Assembly: GCA_927405585.1 (NCBI GenBank)
Contig: CAKMJS010000020.1
Location: 1-47,080, forward strand
Direction of reading: 5' to 3'
Length of the DNA: 47,080 nucleotides
From: an uncultured Desulfosporosinus sp.
GTDB lineage: Bacteria; Bacillota; Desulfitobacteriia; Desulfitobacteriales; Desulfitobacteriaceae
Position 1 is the stretch's first letter; each line of letters starts with the position of its first letter. The notes under the pieces are model-generated. The model saw only the letters and a program-made list of their open reading frames with translations. It was not told the DNA's origin and ran no database searches. The position numbers and the translations under genes were made by a program. Positions 17,073 to 26,939 of this stretch are shown piece by piece.

Positions 17073-18428
17073 TTAAATTTTAACAATCTTCTCACGATTT
17101 TCTAGGACGTTTTTCGTGGCATTTCGAGTATCTACTACGAGTTGGGCCTTGGCCACAACATGCTGATAATCAACATTACTATGGTCTGTGAGTATCAAGA
17201 CACTATCTGCGTTGGCCAGTAATTCATCGGTCAAAGGCAAGCTCTCTAGGTGAAGGGTACTGCCACCGTGTGGCTCAATCACTGGAATAAAGGGATCATG
17301 ATAGGTGATATTCGCTCCCTGTTTACGCAGGAGTTCTATAATCTTCAAAGCTGGAGATTCTCGCATATCGTCAATGTCTTTTTTGTAAGCTACGCCTAGA
17401 ATGAAGATTTTGGCATCCTTTAAGCTCTTGTTTTCGTTGTTCAGGGCCCGAACGACTTTATTGACGACATAATAGGACACTTCGACATTGATTTCTCCGG
17501 CAAGTTCTATGAAGCGGGTATGAAAATCATACTCTCGAGCTTTCCAGGTAAGGTAGAACGGATCGATGGGTATACAGTGACCCCCTACGCCGGGTCCTGG
17601 GTAAAAGGTTTGGATGCCAAACGGTTTTGTTCCAGCAGCTTCAACCACTTCCCAAATATCGATCCCCATTCGGTCACAGAGCATCATTAATTCGTTGACC
17701 ATAGCGATGTTGACAGCCCGGTAAGTGTTTTCAAAGACTTTGGTCAGCTCCGCTGCGGCTGGCGAGGAGACTGGAACGACATTGGTGATCGTTTGGATAT
17801 AAAGAGCATAGGCAATTTCTAGGCAAACTGGGGTCATCCCTCCAACCACTTTAGACGTATTTTTCGTGCTAAAGCGTTTATTGCCTGGATCAACGCGTTC
17901 TGGAGAGAAAGCAAGGAAGAAGTCCTTACCCACCTTAAGTCCCGCCTTTTCCAATAAAGGAAGAATAACTTCCTCAGTGGTCCCGGGATAAGTCGTGCTT
18001 TCTAAGGTGATTAATTGCCCTGGGCGAAGATACTGTACGATTCGTTCTGTGGATGCTTGGATGTAAGAAATATCTGGGTCACGGGTCACGGTTAAGGGCG
18101 TGGGAACACATATAATGATAACGTCACACTCAGCGAGTTGGGAGAAATCCGTAGTCGCTACCAATAAGCCGTTACTCACTACATTTTGGAGATCTTCATC
18201 TAAAACATCTCCAATGTAGTTGTCTGCTGCATTTACGCGTCCGACCCGTTCAGCATTAATGTCAAACCCAATCACGGGGAATCCAACCTTGCCTTTCTCG
18301 ACGGCTAAAGGGAGTCCTACATACCCTAAACCTATGACCCCAATTTTTGCTTTGTGTTTAAGGATTTTTTCTTTAAGAGCGGCGGCGACAACATCTTCGC
18401 TGGTAATTACGTTCTTAACAGTTATCAT
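17073..18428 (-). CDS. wbpA: UDP-N-acetylglucosamine 6-dehydrogenase, WbpA-like
   Basis: A 451-aa nucleotide-sugar dehydrogenase that oxidises C6 of a UDP-hexose to the uronic acid with two NAD+. The NAD motif GVIGLGYVGLP lies at residues 30-40, the central block is TLESTTYPGTTEEV, and the catalytic Cys285 lies in GPGVGGHCIPIDP, followed by FYLTWKA. This last block is typical of the UDP-GlcNAc/ManNAc group (WbpA/WecC) and less like UDP-glucose dehydrogenases. An about 28-residue N-terminal extension precedes the Rossmann fold. The ATG follows AAGGAGG. With the next three genes it forms a full WbpA-B-D-E set. Activity on UDP-glucose as well cannot be excluded. Confidence 0.87.
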   Translation of the reverse strand: MITVKNVITSEDVVAAALKEKILKHKAKIGVIGLGYVGLPLAVEKGKVGFPVIGFDINAERVGRVNAADNYIGDVLDEDLQNVVSNGLLVATTDFSQLAECDVIIICVPTPLTVTRDPDISYIQASTERIVQYLRPGQLITLESTTYPGTTEEVILPLLEKAGLKVGKDFFLAFSPERVDPGNKRFSTKNTSKVVGGMTPVCLEIAYALYIQTITNVVPVSSPAAAELTKVFENTYRAVNIAMVNELMMLCDRMGIDIWEVVEAAGTKPFGIQTFYPGPGVGGHCIPIDPFYLTWKAREYDFHTRFIELAGEINVEVSYYVVNKVVRALNNENKSLKDAKIFILGVAYKKDIDDMRESPALKIIELLRKQGANITYHDPFIPVIEPHGGSTLHLESLPLTDELLANADSVLILTDHSNVDYQHVVAKAQLVVDTRNATKNVLENREKIVKI

Positions 18429-18498
18429 GTTACGGATTTCCTCCTTATCACTTTCAAGTCCCCCACACTTCTATAAGTAGTGAGTGGGAGTTCACTGA

Positions 18499-20379
18499 TT
18501 AGCTACTGACTACTTTAGCCGCCTTCTTACGGAAAGTAGGGATGACTGTCTGCAATAATTCAATGACTTCATCTCGCGTTAAATAACTGCCTCGCTCTCG
18601 AACAATATGGGTTAGCTCTTCAAGAAGTTTAACGTCAATTACGTTCGGTTTCGCTACGAAAATTCGGCTGTGTTTCGTAGAGGTAATTCCTTCTTCAGCC
18701 GTTAACAATTCTTCAAATAGTTTTTCCCCCGGCCGAATTCCAGTGAATTGTATCTTAATATCAACCTCGGGTTCAAAGCCCGAAAGTCGAATTAAGTCTT
18801 TGGCTAGATCCACAATTTTGACTGGCTTTCCCATATCCAAAATAAAGATTTCTCCACCTTCGGCCATGGCCCCTGCTTGAATGACTAATTGGGCCGCTTC
18901 TGGGATCGTCATAAAATAGCGCACCATATCCGGATGGGTAACCGTTACCGGCCCCCCCTTGGCAATTTGTCGCTTGAACGTTGGGATAACGCTTCCGCTG
19001 CTTCCTAAGACATTTCCAAAGCGAACGGCTACGAACTTAGTTTGTGAAACACGATCTAGGCTTTGAATCAACAGTTCAACTGTTCGTTTGGTTGCTCCCA
19101 TAACGCTCGTTGGGTTAACCGCTTTATCTGTGGAGATCGAGACGAAGGTTTTCACTCTAACCTTATCGGCAGCTTCTGCCAGATTTTGCGAACCAACGAT
19201 ATTGTTTTTAAGGGCTTCTTCAGGATTACGTTCCATTAAAGGGACATGTTTATGCGCTGCGGCATGAAAGACGACGCCTGGCTTATAACGTTCAAAGATT
19301 AATTGTACTTTCTGCCGGTCTTTAATATCCAATATTTCGGTGATATAGTCGATCCCTGGGTGTTCGCCTCGCAACTCCTGTTCGATCCCAAAGATGCTGT
19401 TTTCTCCATGCCCAAGTAAGACGAGTTTTCCAGGATTAAACCGGGCAATTTGTCGGCAAATTTCTGAACCGATAGAGCCACCAGCACCGGTGACAAACAC
19501 CGTCTCACCTGCAACATATCCCGCTACTTCTTCAAGATCAACGCAAACGGGGTCTCTACCTAATAAATCCTCCACTTGAATCTGTCGAATCGGGGTGACA
19601 CTGATGTCTCCGCTAATAATGTCATAAACCCCCGGCATAATCTTAAGATCGACCCCAGACTTTTCACATATTTCCACGATTTCTCGGACAGACTCCCCTG
19701 ATGCAGAAGGCATGGCAATAATGACTTCATCAATATTATGACCGATTACTACGCGGACAATGTCCTTACGCGTACCTAAGACCGGAATGCCAAGGACCTG
19801 TAACTTTAGCTTTGCACTGTCATCGTCAATAAACCCAACCGGGCGACCATCCCGATAATTACGATTCTTTAGTTCTCGAGCTGCCAAGACCCCTGCATCG
19901 CCTGCCCCAACTATAAGCACCTGTTTTTGCGAGCCTGGGATATGGCGATCATAGGTGTTTTCTTGTAAGATCCGCCAAATAAAGCGCGAACCTCCAATTA
20001 AAAAGATCATTGCTAGCCAAAGTAATACCGCGGCAGTATGTGGCATCCTAATATATGTCGAAGGCGTAGGATTAAGAAGCCCATATAGATAAACTACCGC
20101 CACGGTTCCACCTGTCCCCACAGTAACGGCATAGATGATTGAAAGTAACTCCCCCGTACTTGCGTACTGCCAAAGTCGATTGTATAACCCGAAAACTTGA
20201 AAAACTATAATATATAAGATCGTAGCCGCAATGGCTGTTTGATAGTACGTTTGATAATACTCGATCGGTATACCGCCTTCAGAGCGTTCAAAACGCAAAT
20301 AAAAACTGCCGAAAGCTGCCAGGTTGATTAACATAGCATCAATCAGCATTAAAAATAACGTTCGTTTGCGAAATATCAC
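18499..20379 (-). CDS. CapD/WbpM-type UDP-sugar 4,6-dehydratase (membrane-anchored)
   Basis: A 626-aa member of the FlaA1/CapD/WbpM group, which usually converts UDP-GlcNAc to the 4-keto-6-deoxy sugar. Four hydrophobic segments fill residues 1-140. A first Rossmann-like region (VLIVGAGDAGVLAARELKNR) follows, then the catalytic SDR domain with VFVTGAGGSIGSEICRQ. The catalytic site is STDKAVNPTSVMGATKR, where Met replaces the usual Tyr of Y-x3-K. That S-M-K arrangement is characteristic of the large WbpM-type enzymes. The start is GTG behind AGAAGGAG. It is probably the first gene of the polysaccharide operon, since a strong terminator lies upstream at 20564-20606. Confidence 0.88.
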   Translation of the reverse strand: MIFRKRTLFLMLIDAMLINLAAFGSFYLRFERSEGGIPIEYYQTYYQTAIAATILYIIVFQVFGLYNRLWQYASTGELLSIIYAVTVGTGGTVAVVYLYGLLNPTPSTYIRMPHTAAVLLWLAMIFLIGGSRFIWRILQENTYDRHIPGSQKQVLIVGAGDAGVLAARELKNRNYRDGRPVGFIDDDSAKLKLQVLGIPVLGTRKDIVRVVIGHNIDEVIIAMPSASGESVREIVEICEKSGVDLKIMPGVYDIISGDISVTPIRQIQVEDLLGRDPVCVDLEEVAGYVAGETVFVTGAGGSIGSEICRQIARFNPGKLVLLGHGENSIFGIEQELRGEHPGIDYITEILDIKDRQKVQLIFERYKPGVVFHAAAHKHVPLMERNPEEALKNNIVGSQNLAEAADKVRVKTFVSISTDKAVNPTSVMGATKRTVELLIQSLDRVSQTKFVAVRFGNVLGSSGSVIPTFKRQIAKGGPVTVTHPDMVRYFMTIPEAAQLVIQAGAMAEGGEIFILDMGKPVKIVDLAKDLIRLSGFEPEVDIKIQFTGIRPGEKLFEELLTAEEGITSTKHSRIFVAKPNVIDVKLLEELTHIVRERGSYLTRDEVIELLQTVIPTFRKKAAKVVSS

Positions 20380-20563
20380 CTAGTTCAGCTCCTTCTCGAT
20401 AATAACCAGTACGTAAACTTTATCGTTCTAAAGTTTACTACAACTCACTAGGTTTTACAACTCACCAGGGGATCAAGCCTTAACAGTATCTAGCAAATTA
20501 TATAGAACTTATGCTACTTCAGTGTATCTGACATAATTCTATCATACACCCTAGTTTTCTGCA

Positions 20564-20606
20564 CGAAAAAAGGACTACCTTATCATTTACGTCTAACGGT
20601 AGTCCT
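20564..20606 (-). terminator. Rho-independent terminator of the gene at 20614
   Basis: The stem AGGACTACC (20571-20579) / GGTAGTCCT (20598-20606) is followed on the minus strand by a run of six to seven T residues. It lies directly after the stop codon of the anchored protein gene and separates it from the CapD-type gene. Confidence 0.85.
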
Positions 20607-20613
20607 CTGCACA

Positions 20614-21249
20614 TTACTGGATTGAGCTCTCTCCTGTAATCATCCAGCGCGAATTTTGTTTCAATAAATTAACTCGGACCTGTACGATTTGTTCATGTTC
20701 TTCACCGAAGGAAGTCCCATCTGCTAGGCTATAATCTCTTGCCTTGTAACGGTAATCCACTCGCAGTGTGGCTGTGTTTGCGTCGGCGCTTTCCACATCA
20801 ATTTGATCAAAGGTTATTTTTGTAACATCTAAACCAACGCCTTGTGCCAAGAATTCCTCCGCACGTCGGGCATGTCTTTCAAATAGATCTCCGGTATAAG
20901 CTTTAGCTAGCTTGAGACGAAAGGTATTCATATCCGCTGACTTCCACGCCCCGAAAAAGATACCAATACCCTGCTTATAGTCTGCTACGATTTGTTGCTC
21001 TGCCTGATTTAAGATTGAATCAGGATTGGCGCTATACACGGCGACGTTCGTGTCGGAAGGATCATCCACTGCCGTATTAAGGAGTGGGATTTGCGTCCCA
21101 GTGACCGGTTGAACGTTCTCCTGCCCACGCAGTTTAGAGATAAAAGATCCCGTAGAACTTGGATTAGTGAGTAAATACACACCTAGAGTTCCAACGAGCA
21201 CACCAAGACATAAAGCCAAGGCTCCAAAAAGCAAATTCATTTTACGCAT
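20614..21249 (-). CDS. Membrane-anchored protein of unknown function
   Basis: Not recognised. The 211-aa product has one hydrophobic N-terminal helix (MNLLFGALALCLGVLVGTLG) and no lipobox. A Gly/Ser/Pro-rich linker follows, then a globular domain from about residue 70 that is probably outside the membrane. The C-terminal part (LRVDYRYKARDYSLADG, QVRVNLLKQNSRWMITG) has the strand pattern and final W-x-I of SnoaL/NTF2-like domains. That resemblance is tentative. An upstream TTG at 21270 is part of the GAAGGAG ribosome site itself, so the ATG at 21249 is preferred even though spacing is about 12 bases. It is a monocistronic unit ending in a strong terminator, at the head of the polysaccharide cluster. 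Confidence 0.7.
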   Translation of the reverse strand: MRKMNLLFGALALCLGVLVGTLGVYLLTNPSSTGSFISKLRGQENVQPVTGTQIPLLNTAVDDPSDTNVAVYSANPDSILNQAEQQIVADYKQGIGIFFGAWKSADMNTFRLKLAKAYTGDLFERHARRAEEFLAQGVGLDVTKITFDQIDVESADANTATLRVDYRYKARDYSLADGTSFGEEHEQIVQVRVNLLKQNSRWMITGESSIQ

Positions 21250-21339
21250 AAAGAACAAAATCTCCTTCAAACTGGTTTTTATTACTAGCTTGACCAGCGC
21301 GAGAAGATTTTAGACATAGAATTCTCATAACTTGGGAAT

Positions 21340-21620
21340 TAGGCTCTGAGCCTCTGTCCAAGACTTGAACAAGGATAATAGAGCGCTGTCCAAAGCCGGA
21401 CGATTGTCACTGGAGTTATGACTCAACCAGGACGTTCGAGATTAGCCTTACCATGAATGGCTCGATGCCGTGCTGGCAAGGTGTTTACAGCGCAAGGCGC
21501 CATGCTGCTAGAAGGGACCGCCATCATGGAGGTTATCCCCGATGCCGAAGGGGCACGATGCATCGTGCCCCTTCGGGGAAAGCGTAAGGACTGTCCCTGT
21601 GGGGCAGGTCTTGCGCTGAT
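21340..21620. repeat. Structured non-coding stretch, distant relative of the AAGGAC-loop element
   Basis: This part of the 726-bp gene-free stretch 21250-21975 is dense in inverted repeats. AGGACGTTCGAGATTAG (21429-21445) is also present at 138-154 near the window start. A perfect 32-bp palindrome occupies 21545-21576 (CCGAAGGGGCACGATG and its complement). An imperfect 17-bp hairpin lies at 21581-21617 (AGCGTAAGGACTGTCCC versus GGGGCAGGTCTTGCGCT). The remainder, 21650-21960, is AT-rich with nothing I can name; it probably holds the promoter for the minus-strand gene at 20614 and the 3' region of the gene at 21976. Confidence 0.6.
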
Positions 21621-21975
21621 ATTCAGTTTTCACGATGAGCAACACAACAACTAAATTAGTTATTCAACCTTGATACTTACAAGGTTGCACATTGACTTAA
21701 CTTAGTTGCCTATTCATTTATCCAGACCAATGAACCAATAAAATCATTCCTCTAATTATTAATTGTAAAATATATATTAATTCTTGTAAATACATGCTCT
21801 CGGGGCATACCTAAGCATTATTTTTACTCAATGTCTGATTTACTCAAACGTTTAATAAGTACTGAAGCCATCTGCACCTGGGAAATAATTCAGTGTGAAT
21901 ATTAGCGGATATCCTATTCCTACTTAACTTCATTTCATTCCTACTGTCAAAACGTTAGCTCAATGAACTGAATTA

Positions 21976-22725
21976 TTACCGTTTGGTTGCAAACGGCGTC
22001 GCTCCGTAGATTTTTGAGCTTAGGTCATTACGCATAATGTGGGTATCTAAATCATGGATGCCTTGGTGGAACTGTTCAATCCGCGTTTTATCCTTTGAAT
22101 CAAAAGCATCGATTCCGCTGTTCAAAAGCACATCCAGGTAACTGGTGAATGTGACTGCTTTGGAACCATTCGCTTCATTTTTATACTGCTTATCCAAGAG
22201 TGCTTTATGGAACACAATATACTTCTTGATATCCTCCTCGTTCATCTGTGGACCCGCGGCCGGCCCATAGAGATAACCGTCTACGTATTGGTGAATGTTC
22301 CATGCAGTGCCAAAAACTAATGACTTGGCATCATTGCTTAAGGCCACATCACCAAAGAACATCGCAACAGACGGTGCTAGGGCTATCAGTTTATTGTCCG
22401 GTTCCCGATATTTACTCTTAGAAGCTGTGTCTCCTTGTGGAGGTGCAATTGGAGGTGCAGTAATGGTAGTGGTTGGTTGAACAATTACAGATGTCCCGGG
22501 TGGAGCCGTACCATTTGATATGCCATTTGCTCCGTTGATAGTGGCTCCCTTCGCATCAACGGCTGGGGATTGAATGACTATCGAGTCGGTGATGGCGCTT
22601 TGTTGCCTAAAAACCTTCCAGACGCTCGGGCCATAAACCCCTGCAGCAACAACAGCACCGGCCAAAACTAACGTCCCGGCTAAGGTCACAATCCTCTTTT
22701 TGTCCATAGGTATCAGTGGTCTCAT
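21976..22725 (-). CDS. Single-pass membrane-anchored protein of unknown function
   Basis: Not recognised. The 249-aa product has an N-terminal hydrophobic helix (IVTLAGTLVLAGAVVAAGVY) after a short basic start. A Thr/Pro-rich low-complexity linker occupies about residues 75-105 (PGTSVIVQPTTTITAPPIAP), and a helical domain lies from residue 110 to the end. The layout suggests an extracytoplasmic domain tethered by a flexible stalk. No catalytic motif is visible. The start ATG has AAAGGAGG at good spacing. The gene lies between GalU and the structured stretch 21340-21620. Like the protein at 20614 it is a lone anchored protein at the edge of the polysaccharide cluster, but a role there is only a guess. 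Confidence 0.72.
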   Translation of the reverse strand: MRPLIPMDKKRIVTLAGTLVLAGAVVAAGVYGPSVWKVFRQQSAITDSIVIQSPAVDAKGATINGANGISNGTAPPGTSVIVQPTTTITAPPIAPPQGDTASKSKYREPDNKLIALAPSVAMFFGDVALSNDAKSLVFGTAWNIHQYVDGYLYGPAAGPQMNEEDIKKYIVFHKALLDKQYKNEANGSKAVTFTSYLDVLLNSGIDAFDSKDKTRIEQFHQGIHDLDTHIMRNDLSSKIYGATPFATKR

Positions 22726-22925
22726 TGGTCTCTTCCCTCCTTTAATTTTATTTTCATGCTACACAAGCATTCTACCAATTATTAGGAGAAAAGAGTGTCG
22801 TTTTTGCTGTAAAGCTTGGACCATTTTCCGTCCTGTGTTTTCGTGAAATGTCATAAGAACCTGTCTGGTACATAAATTTCGCGAAGATGAAACAGCATGT
22901 CCAAAATATAGTTTGTCTCTCTATC

Positions 22926-23807
22926 TTACATTTTTTCCTTTTCAACTAATACCCGTAGATAATTCATAAGATCCTCTGCAAGATCTCCGCGGCGCAAAGC
23001 ATATTCTATGGTCGCTTCCACAAAGCCCAACTTGTCCCCGACATCATATCTCCGACCTTCAAACTCATAAGCAAGAATTTCCTGGTATAGGCCCAGTTCC
23101 TTAATCCCATCCGTGAGCTGAATCTCACCGCCCTTGCCTGGTTGAAGGACACCTAAAATATCAAAAATCTCCGGATTCAAGATATACCGACCCATGATAG
23201 CTAATCGAGTTCCCGGAGCATCCTCCGAACGAGGTTTCTCTACCATATTCTTGGCACGATAAAGCCGATCGGCAAATTTTTCACCATCGACGATCCCGTA
23301 CTTTGAGGTATCCTCGAGTGGAACTTCCTGAACCCCAACCATGCTAGCTCCATAGCGCTCATATTGAGTCATCATTTGACGCAACGCCGGCACTTCAGAA
23401 TAGATGACATCATCCCCTAAAAGGACCGCAAACGGTTCATTTCCAATAAATTTTCGGGCGCTATAGATGGCGTGTCCCAAGCCTAAGGCTTCTTTTTGGC
23501 GAACGTAATAAATATCTGCCATTCGGGCGACATCCTGTACCAAATCGAGCAGTTCATCCTTCGCGTTTTTCTCTAAGAACACCTCGAGTTCCATCGAGCG
23601 ATCAAAGTGGTCTTCAATTGCCCGCTTATTCCGTCCTGTAACAATGATAATATCCTCAATTCCGGATTTAATGGCTTCTTCCACTATGTATTGAATGGTC
23701 GGTTTATCCACAATGGGCAACATTTCCTTCGGTTGGGCCTTTGTAGCAGGCAAAAAACGAGTCCCTAGTCCGGCCGCTGGGATTACAGCTTTACGAATTC
23801 TACGCAT
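22926..23807 (-). CDS. galU: UTP-glucose-1-phosphate uridylyltransferase
   Basis: A 293-aa nucleotidyltransferase making UDP-glucose from UTP and glucose-1-phosphate, which feeds UDP-sugar pools for the polysaccharide cluster. The nucleotide-binding signature [20 protein letters not shown] is complete, including the catalytic Lys of the pyrophosphorylase loop. Downstream blocks [12 protein letters not shown] and [11 protein letters not shown] are standard for bacterial GalU. Length is typical. The ATG follows AGAAGGGGAG. It is probably monocistronic, with the chemotaxis gene's terminator upstream at 23959-23982. Confidence 0.95.
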   Translation of the reverse strand: MRRIRKAVIPAAGLGTRFLPATKAQPKEMLPIVDKPTIQYIVEEAIKSGIEDIIIVTGRNKRAIEDHFDRSMELEVFLEKNAKDELLDLVQDVARMADIYYVRQKEALGLGHAIYSARKFIGNEPFAVLLGDDVIYSEVPALRQMMTQYERYGASMVGVQEVPLEDTSKYGIVDGEKFADRLYRAKNMVEKPRSEDAPGTRLAIMGRYILNPEIFDILGVLQPGKGGEIQLTDGIKELGLYQEILAYEFEGRRYDVGDKLGFVEATIEYALRRGDLAEDLMNYLRVLVEKEKM

Positions 23808-23848
23808 TTTTTACTCCCCTTCTTCTAATCTATAACAATTCATTTGAA

Positions 23849-23920
23849 CGAGTTCACTTAGCGATTGTAGTTGAATTCAGTTCGACTGACCTCTTAAGTG
23901 AAGTCTGCCGTTAAGCTCGT
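23849..23920. repeat. Nested inverted repeat sharing the GAACGAGTTCAC motif
   Basis: Nested complementary arms ACGAG...CTCGT and TTCACTTA...TAAGTGAA surround an inner GTTGAA/TTCGAC hairpin. The sequence GAACGAGTTCAC also occurs in the repeat at 29898-29923. It lies just upstream of galU. It may be a remnant mobile repeat or a leader structure. Confidence 0.4.
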
Positions 23921-23958
23921 GTTTTTATTCTATAATAAATGTAAAATTTATGCAAAAT

Positions 23959-23982
23959 AAACGAGGCCCTATGACCTCGTTT
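23959..23982 (-). terminator. Probable terminator of the chemotaxis receptor gene
   Basis: The stem AAACGAGG (23959-23966) / CCTCGTTT (23975-23982) is followed on the minus strand by ATTTTGC. It lies about 95 bp after the receptor gene's stop and before galU. Confidence 0.6.
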
Positions 23983-24075
23983 TGTAAAATTTCAGATCAA
24001 TTTATTTCCCTGTGGTTAGTTGACTGATAACTATTTTGTCAAGCTGTGAAGCTGGAAGCTGCAATCAAGGGATCT

Positions 24076-25797
24076 CTATAATTTAAAATGATTGATTAAC
24101 TGCTTCAAATTCCTAGCTAATTCGTTCAAGCTTTCCGCTGAGGCAAACAATTCCTCGACTGAGGCGTTTTGCTCCTCTGCCGCTGCAGCTGTAGTCTGGG
24201 TGCCGATTGAGGTGGATTCGGCTTGATGCACGACATTTTGCATACCAATTTTTATTAGTTCTCCGTCTTGTTGGACTTTTTGAACTGTGCTTTCAATGTC
24301 CTGCGCTAACTCAGTACTTTCTTCAACCGAACCAAGGATCACAGTAAATTGATGAGAGATCTCTTTTAAGTAGGCACTTCCTTGATTAACGCTTTCTACA
24401 CTTGTTTTCATGCCATGATGGGCATTCTTAGAGGCTTGCTGCATTTCTTGCACTCGCTGAGAAATATTGACTAAGCTTGTTTGAACTTGCTCAGCAAGTT
24501 TGCGGACTTCTTCTGCCACCACCGCAAACCCTCGTCCGTTCTCTCCAGCACGGGCTGCTTCTATCGCTGCATTTAAGGCTAAGAGATTGGTTTGTTGGGC
24601 AATGTCATTAATAATTTGAACAGTTTTGGCGATCTCTTCTGACTTTTGATCAACATCCCCAATCACTTCGCTCAGACTGTGTACCTGACTCTCGATTTCA
24701 TCCATTTGTCTGACCACCTGGCCGAGGGCTAAGTTACCCCTGCGAGAAAGGTCAGCCGAACGCTCAGAGGCAAGGCTTACTTTTTCTGCACGCTGTTCTG
24801 TTTGGTTAAGCTGATTGATTACCTGACTCATCAATTCATGATTTTTGGTCATTTCTTGAACTTGCAGCTCAGCATCGGTAGCGATTTCACTTGCAGACGT
24901 GGCTACTTGTTCAGCAGACTGCGCTGATTGTTCGGCGCCAAGCCGCATTTCTTGGGCGGTCTGGGTCAATTGACCCGCCATGCCGGCCACGTTCGTCATG
25001 ATGTCTCTCAAGGAAACTACCATGTCATCAAAGGCCTTCTGTAACTCAACGCCTTCACGGCTCCAGACTTTCCAAGGGGATTTCTTCCCTCGAGTAATAT
25101 TCCCTGTCGCGATTTCGTTCGCATTGAGCACAAGGTTTTTCATCATATTACTGAGAACACGGCTTAGAAACCAGCCTATCAGAACGCTTAGCAGGACGTT
25201 AATCACAACAAGAATGAGAGAAAATTTTGAAGTCCTCGTGAAAATTTGGCTCGTTGCTTCGTTGCTGTTAATCTTCACCTTATCCATCTTAGAGTCAACC
25301 ATCGTTTGCAACATATCTCCAGCTAACTTGTTTTTGGTTCCAGCGTCCCCGTACATATTCGACAAGGATTCTTCCATACGTCCTTCTTCAGCATTTTGAA
25401 TGGTTATTTGAGCGGACACGACATAATCATACCAGGCAGTTTTAAACTTTTTCCAGGTTTCATCTTCTTCAGCTGTTCTCGGGATTGCTTCATACCTGCC
25501 AATATGCACGACCATGGCATCTTTTTTCTGATCAATTTGAACCAAATACTTTTCTCGTTCCTCAGGGGTGCGCGCACTAACCGCTAATACGACACTTGAC
25601 CGATAGGCCTGGGCGTCGAAGCTCATTAGCGAGAGTTGGTTCATTGGAACTACGTCTTGTTGATAAATCCGTTTCGAGTTTTCATACAGTTGAGACATGC
25701 CATAGATTCCAATGGCTCCGACGATACCCGCTGCCAAAGCAATTATCAGCATTAAAGACGTAACCTGGAATCCAAGTCTCAGGTTCTTAAAATTCAA
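24076..25797 (-). CDS. Methyl-accepting chemotaxis protein (4HB sensor)
   Basis: Transmembrane chemoreceptor. It has TM1 near the N-terminus ([20 protein letters not shown]), an external four-helix-bundle sensor of about 150 residues, TM2 ([20 protein letters not shown]), a HAMP-like linker and the long cytoplasmic signalling coiled coil. The conserved hairpin tip is complete: [20 protein letters not shown] then [20 protein letters not shown]. This tip contacts CheA/CheW. The preferred start is the TTG at 25797, because an in-frame AGAGGAG sits 8 bases before it. The ATG at 25833 would place that ribosome site inside the gene and lacks one of its own. Ligand unknown; no other chemotaxis genes are nearby, so it is an orphan receptor. 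Confidence 0.9.
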   Translation of the reverse strand: MNFKNLRLGFQVTSLMLIIALAAGIVGAIGIYGMSQLYENSKRIYQQDVVPMNQLSLMSFDAQAYRSSVVLAVSARTPEEREKYLVQIDQKKDAMVVHIGRYEAIPRTAEEDETWKKFKTAWYDYVVSAQITIQNAEEGRMEESLSNMYGDAGTKNKLAGDMLQTMVDSKMDKVKINSNEATSQIFTRTSKFSLILVVINVLLSVLIGWFLSRVLSNMMKNLVLNANEIATGNITRGKKSPWKVWSREGVELQKAFDDMVVSLRDIMTNVAGMAGQLTQTAQEMRLGAEQSAQSAEQVATSASEIATDAELQVQEMTKNHELMSQVINQLNQTEQRAEKVSLASERSADLSRRGNLALGQVVRQMDEIESQVHSLSEVIGDVDQKSEEIAKTVQIINDIAQQTNLLALNAAIEAARAGENGRGFAVVAEEVRKLAEQVQTSLVNISQRVQEMQQASKNAHHGMKTSVESVNQGSAYLKEISHQFTVILGSVEESTELAQDIESTVQKVQQDGELIKIGMQNVVHQAESTSIGTQTTAAAAEEQNASVEELFASAESLNELARNLKQLINHFKL

Positions 25798-25901
25798 CTT
25801 ATTCACTCCTCTAGTTAAAACCTGTCTGAGCATTAATTATTCTACATATAAAGGGAATATCCTGTATAAAAATATCTATTAAAGAAAAATTTAATCGAAT
25901 G

Positions 25902-25954
25902 AAGTAATAAAGAACGCAAAGACGATTCAATCGCCCTTGCGTTCTTTATTACTT
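25902..25954. terminator. Bidirectional-looking terminator after clpP
   Basis: An 18-bp perfect stem AAGTAATAAAGAACGCAA (25902-25919) / complement (25937-25954). It begins 12 bp after the clpP stop on the minus strand and ends transcription before the chemoreceptor gene. Confidence 0.8.
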
Positions 25955-25965
25955 ATCTCAATAAC

Positions 25966-26583
25966 CTACTTCTTGGTCTCCTTAGTCTGCTCAGATTTTT
26001 CTAAAACTTGATCAACGATACCATATTCTTTTGCCTCTTCTGCTGTCATATAGTAATCGCGCTCTGTGTCTCTTGAAACTTTTTCGAGCGGTTGGCCGGT
26101 TTTCTCAGAGAGGATTCTGTTCATCTTGGCCTTGGTCCGGAGCAACTGCTTAGCGTGAATTTCAATCTCGGTCGCTTGCCCGGAAAGTCCATGCCCGCCG
26201 ATTAACGGCTGATGAATTAGAACCTCTGAATTAGGCAACGCGACGCGCTTATCTTTTGCACCCGCGGCAAGGAGGAATGCCCCCATACTGGCTGCCATTC
26301 CGATACAAATCGTGCGAACATCCGAGCGTATGTACTGCATGGTGTCGTAAATGGCCATACCTGCTGTAATTGAACCACCAGGACTGTTGATATACAGATT
26401 GATATCTTTTTCGGGGTCTTCTGCTTCGAGAAAGAGCATTTGTGCTACGATGAGATTGGACACATCATCGTCAATTGCTCCGCCGAGGAAAATAATTCGG
26501 TCCTTTAAAAGACGCGAATAAATATCGTAGGAACGTTCACCACGATTTGTTTGTTCCACAACCATTGGGACGAGATAACCCAT
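25966..26583 (-). CDS. clpP: ATP-dependent Clp protease proteolytic subunit
   Basis: A 205-aa serine protease subunit forming the ClpP tetradecamer that degrades proteins fed by Clp ATPases. The catalytic triad is visible: Ser99 in [10 protein letters not shown], His124 in LIHQPLIGG and Asp172 in RDTERDYYM. The N-terminus [20 protein letters not shown] is typical. The ATG is preceded by a GGGGGA ribosome site. No tig or clpX gene is adjacent, unlike the usual housekeeping arrangement, so this may be a second, stand-alone clpP copy. That is an inference from context. It ends in a strong terminator. Confidence 0.95.
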   Translation of the reverse strand: MGYLVPMVVEQTNRGERSYDIYSRLLKDRIIFLGGAIDDDVSNLIVAQMLFLEAEDPEKDINLYINSPGGSITAGMAIYDTMQYIRSDVRTICIGMAASMGAFLLAAGAKDKRVALPNSEVLIHQPLIGGHGLSGQATEIEIHAKQLLRTKAKMNRILSEKTGQPLEKVSRDTERDYYMTAEEAKEYGIVDQVLEKSEQTKETKK

Positions 26584-26720
26584 TTATAATTCCCCCTATT
26601 CATATTTATTAATTAATACGGTCTTAAATCTATTATATTCTGACCAACTAATTATATTTTAGTACAAAGGTCAGTTAAGGTCAAATTTTTTATCAAGAAA
26701 ACTCTTAATGTGATCAATCT

Positions 26721-26870
26721 TGAGACTCCCCTTCTTGAAGTGGGAGTGGGAGTGGTACTCAGGACTCTGCTTAGGTGAGCGGTTGACTCCTCCTTAACCG
26801 CGAAGTGTTCCTTTTAGAATATGCGGTTCGGCAAGGCCCTATCCTGTTCAACTTTAGTTGGACGCGATTA
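26721..26870. repeat. Hairpin repeat with GAGACTCCC start and GTTCAACTTTAGTTG end
   Basis: Within the 356-bp gene-free stretch 26584-26939. It begins with GAGACTCCC and a hairpin ACTCCCCTTC/AAGTGGGAGT (about 26724-26748). It ends with GTTCAACTTTAGTTGGACG (26846-26864). The same start and end frame a shorter stretch at 29831-29923. The layout resembles the palindromic ends of IS200/IS605-type elements, but no transposase is present. Confidence 0.5.
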
Positions 26871-26874
26871 GAGA

Positions 26875-26904
26875 TTAACCTAATTTCGTCTAATGGAATA
26901 TAAT
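26875..26904 (+). promoter_or_regulatory. Possible sigma-A promoter of the channel gene
   Basis: A perfect -10 box TATAAT (26899-26904) with a weak -35 box TTAACC (26875-26880) at 18-bp spacing, 36 bp before the GTG start at 26940. Confidence 0.35.
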
Positions 26905-26939
26905 GGTATTATTTATTCAGGAAAGGTGGTCGTTCAGAC

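Noticed and set aside
21250-21270. TTG start at 21270 for the anchored protein
   Set aside because: That TTG is part of the GAAGGAG ribosome site for the ATG at 21249.
26721-26870. Complete insertion sequence
   Set aside because: Only hairpin ends are seen; there is no transposase frame, so it is listed as a repeat.
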